NCBI RefSeq assembly: GCF_025273675.1
Contig: NZ_CP045809.1
Span: 3,162,001-3,226,000 of the forward strand
From: Gordonia pseudamarae
GTDB lineage: Bacteria > Actinomycetota > Actinomycetes > Mycobacteriales > Mycobacteriaceae
Reading direction: 5' to 3'
DNA length: 64,000 nucleotides
Each line of letters begins with the position of its first letter. Position 1 is the stretch's first letter. A model generated the notes under the pieces. The model did not search any database and was not told the DNA's origin. It saw only the letters and a list, made by a program, of their open reading frames with translations. The translations under genes were made by a program, and so were the position numbers. Shown here piece by piece: positions 61,773-64,000 of this stretch.

Positions 61773-64000
61773 CTACCGATCGCCGTGTCGGCCCAGCTGC
61801 CGTATCCACTCCCGCGATGCGGCGGGGTCGATGACGTCGTCGATCTCGTAGGTGGTGGCGGCGTACAGCGCTTTGCCGCGTTCGTAGGCCAGGGCCACCA
61901 GATTGGCGAACAACTCCTCGCGCGCGGCCGGGTCGGCGGATTCGAGTTCTTTTCGGAAGCCCAGCCGCACAGCACCTTCCAGACCCATCGGCCCCACCTC
62001 GCCGGTCGGCCAGGCAACGGTGAACTCGGGGGCGTGGAATGATCCGCCACCCATCGCCATCGCGCCGAGCCCGTAGGCCTTGCGCAGGATGATCATCCCG
62101 AACGGCACCGTCAGCCGCGCCCCGGCGACGAACAGATTAGCGAAGCGGCGCACCGTCGCCTCGGTCTCCGAATCCGGACCGACCATGAATCCCGGTGTGT
62201 CACAGAGCATCACCAGCGGAACCTGATGACTTTCACACAGGTTGAGAAAGTCCGCGGCCTTGTCGGACGCCTCGGCGTCGATCGCCCCGCCCAGGTGCAG
62301 ACTCGAATTGGCCACCACCCCGTAAGCCACTCCCTCGACCCGGATCAGCGCGGTCACCACCCCGGCCCCGAAGTCACGACGAAGCTCGAGCACGGAGCCG
62401 ACGTCGGCGAGCGCGTCGATCGCGGCACGCACATCGTAGGACCGCAACCGGTTCTCGGGCACCACGTGCCGGGCATGACCCGGGTCGGGTGCGGTCCAGT
62501 CGGCCACCGGCCCCTGGAAGTACGACAGATACCGGCGGGCGATGTCGACGGCCTCTGCCTCGTCGCCGGCCACCACATGCACCACACCGTTGCGCGTCTG
62601 CACGTCGATGGGGCCGATCTCCTCGGGCCGGTACACGCCGAGGCCGCCGCCCTCGACCATCGCCGGCCCACCCATCCCGATGTTCGCCTCGGGCGTGGCG
62701 ATCAGCACGTCGCACGCCCCGGCGAGCGCGGCGTTCCCGGCGAAGCAGCGCCCGGACACCACGGCCACGGTCGGCACCCGGCCCCGGAGCCCGGCCAGAG
62801 CCCGGAAGGTGCCCAATTCCAGGCCGAACGCGCCGTTGGCGTCGGTGTCCCCGGGCCGGCCCCCACCACCTTCGGCGAACAGCACCAGCGGAATCCGCTT
62901 ACGGCGCACCACCTCCAGCAGCCGGTCGGTCTTGGCGTGGTTGCGCATCCCCTGTGTACCCGCCAGCACCGTGTAGTCGTATGACATGACCGCGGCGGTG
63001 GCGGCCGCAGCGCCGTGGACGTCGGCGCCGATCGTCGCGAGTCCGGCGACGAACCCGTCGGCGGGCGTGTTCGCGATCAGGTCCGCCTCCGATCTGCGAC
63101 CGCGCTGGGCGGCCAGCGTCAGGGCGCCATACTCCACGAAGCTCCCCGCGTCGATCAGGTCGTCGATGTTCTCGCGTGCGGTCCGGCGACCGGCATCGTG
63201 CCGTCTGGCCACGGCCTCGGGCCGGGCCGCGTCGGCGGTCCGTGCGCGCCGGGCCAGCACCTCGGCGAGGTCGGCGCGAACGTGATCGGGGTCGACCTCG
63301 GTGGCCACCTCATCCACTCCGGCGCCGCCGGTGCGGCGGACCACCGCGAGCGGGTCACCGACACCTACCGTGCGACCGGCCTCGACAAGCGATCGCGCCA
63401 CCGTCACCGGATGGTCGGCGGAGACCACGTGCTGCATCTTCATGGCCTCGAGCACCGCCAACGGCGCACCGGCGGCCACGGCGGCGCCGGTGACCGGGGC
63501 CTCGACCACGATCCCGGTCAGGTGTGCCCGCACCACCTGTTCCCCGGGGTCGGTGTCGGGGTCGGGGACCGGCTCAGCGGGTGTCGCCGGCGCGGTCGCG
63601 GCCCCTTCCGTCGACCGCCCCTGCAGATAGGTCGTGGTCACCGGCCCGGAGACGAACTCCTCGTCCCGGAGAATCGCGCGCAGTGCGGCGGCGTTCGTGT
63701 CGACTCCGGCGATCGTGAAGGCATCGAGCGCCGCCGCGGCCTTGCGGCAGCATGCGGCGATGTCCCCGGCCCGCGTATGCGCGATGACCTTGGCCAGCAG
63801 CGAATCATAGCGGGCGCCGATCTCCAGGCCCGGCCTGCCGAAGGTGTCCACCCGGACCCCCGGTCCGGTCGGCGGGACGAATTCGGTGAGCGTGCCCACC
63901 GCGCCGATCCGCGCGCCGTCCGCGGCCACGGTCTCGGTGTTCACCCGCGTCTGTATCGCGACGCCGCAGGCCCGTGCGCACGCCCCCGAGACGATCCCGC
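61773..64000 (-). CDS. Single-chain acyl-CoA carboxylase (biotin carboxylase-BCCP-carboxyltransferase fusion), 5' end outside window
   Basis: The frame is open to the window edge. The visible 742 residues contain the end of the biotin carboxylase domain (Q-T-R-V-N-T-E-T), a biotinyl domain with E-A-M-K-M-Q, and a complete carboxyltransferase domain (S-Y-D-Y-T-V-L-A-G-T-Q-G, D-T-P-G-F-M-V-G-P). Most actinobacterial carboxylases have separate alpha and beta chains; the one-chain layout is that of long-chain acyl-CoA carboxylases such as the one described in M. avium. It would carboxylate acetyl- to longer acyl-CoA. The M-K-M biotin lysine is present. Confidence 0.88.
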   Translation of the reverse strand, partial: GIVSGACARACGVAIQTRVNTETVAADGARIGAVGTLTEFVPPTGPGVRVDTFGRPGLEIGARYDSLLAKVIAHTRAGDIAACCRKAAAALDAFTIAGVDTNAAALRAILRDEEFVSGPVTTTYLQGRSTEGAATAPATPAEPVPDPDTDPGEQVVRAHLTGIVVEAPVTGAAVAAGAPLAVLEAMKMQHVVSADHPVTVARSLVEAGRTVGVGDPLAVVRRTGGAGVDEVATEVDPDHVRADLAEVLARRARTADAARPEAVARRHDAGRRTARENIDDLIDAGSFVEYGALTLAAQRGRRSEADLIANTPADGFVAGLATIGADVHGAAAATAAVMSYDYTVLAGTQGMRNHAKTDRLLEVVRRKRIPLVLFAEGGGGRPGDTDANGAFGLELGTFRALAGLRGRVPTVAVVSGRCFAGNAALAGACDVLIATPEANIGMGGPAMVEGGGLGVYRPEEIGPIDVQTRNGVVHVVAGDEAEAVDIARRYLSYFQGPVADWTAPDPGHARHVVPENRLRSYDVRAAIDALADVGSVLELRRDFGAGVVTALIRVEGVAYGVVANSSLHLGGAIDAEASDKAADFLNLCESHQVPLVMLCDTPGFMVGPDSETEATVRRFANLFVAGARLTVPFGMIILRKAYGLGAMAMGGGSFHAPEFTVAWPTGEVGPMGLEGAVRLGFRKELESADPAAREELFANLVALAYERGKALYAATTYEIDDVIDPAASREWIRQLGRHGDR

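Overview
The window is high-GC actinobacterial DNA. Gene content and order place it in the mycolic-acid-producing Mycobacteriales, most likely Gordonia or a close relative. Three chromosomal blocks match Mycobacterium tuberculosis order: ahpE-DUF3052 | aceE-mabR-fabD-acpM-kasA-accD6 (Rv2238c-Rv2247); dnaG ... dgt (Rv2343c-Rv2344c); and glyS | smtB-zur | Rv2360c-uppS-recO-era-Rv2365c-Rv2366c-ybeY-phoH-rsmE-dnaJ2-hrcA | Rv2375 (Rv2357c-Rv2375). The genus is an inference; the order-level call is firm.

Layout. Bases 1-3905 are the end of a prophage or integrative element: a P4-type primase/helicase C-terminus in two frames, a coiled-coil protein, a phage family A DNA polymerase and small genes. 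It ends in a 3' fragment of tRNA-Val(TAC), which marks its attachment site. Bases 4149-6166 hold a cutinase-like hydrolase and gpsA. Bases 6426-16158 hold ahpE, a DUF3052 gene, aceE and the FAS-II/mycolate operon, with a perfect MabR-type operator (TTTTGT-N9-ACAAAA) upstream of fabD. Bases 16159-22927 hold DUF3145, a serine hydrolase and a catabolic cluster (NDMA-type alcohol dehydrogenase, acyl-CoA synthetase, acyl-CoA dehydrogenase, GntR regulator) with two putative operators. An IS630 element (22927-24560) sits exactly in the stop codon of gntR. A CAP-domain gene and mpg follow.

Bases 25704-39493 are the accessory core: decayed prophage DNA bounded and bisected by three copies of a 17-bp putative attachment core and colonised by five IS families (IS481, IS3 twice, IS256, IS1380; IS630 lies just outside). 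Phage genes still readable are a MuF-like head protein with a C-terminal EndoU-type nuclease domain (split by IS481, frame restored exactly on excision), a candidate immunity gene, a scaffold gene, two head-decoration fragments, a frameshifted major capsid gene and a frameshifted tyrosine integrase. There are also a small Cys/KPHK protein, an intact Fic gene under a dense TTCAAG/CTTGAA half-site array, and a second nuclease-toxin remnant with a PD-(D/E)xK-like motif. A 1485-bp direct repeat joins the two halves.

Bases 39510-64000 return to the core genome: tRNA-Asn, tRNA-Met, a small secreted protein, dnaG, a GH3 glycosidase, an AMIN-like lipoprotein, dgt, a cold-shock-domain protein, glyS, the zinc regulators smtB-zur (smtB carries an in-frame 15-bp VNTR), and a long minus-strand run for cell-envelope lipid, RNA processing and chaperone functions. 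The window ends inside a fused single-chain acyl-CoA carboxylase gene.
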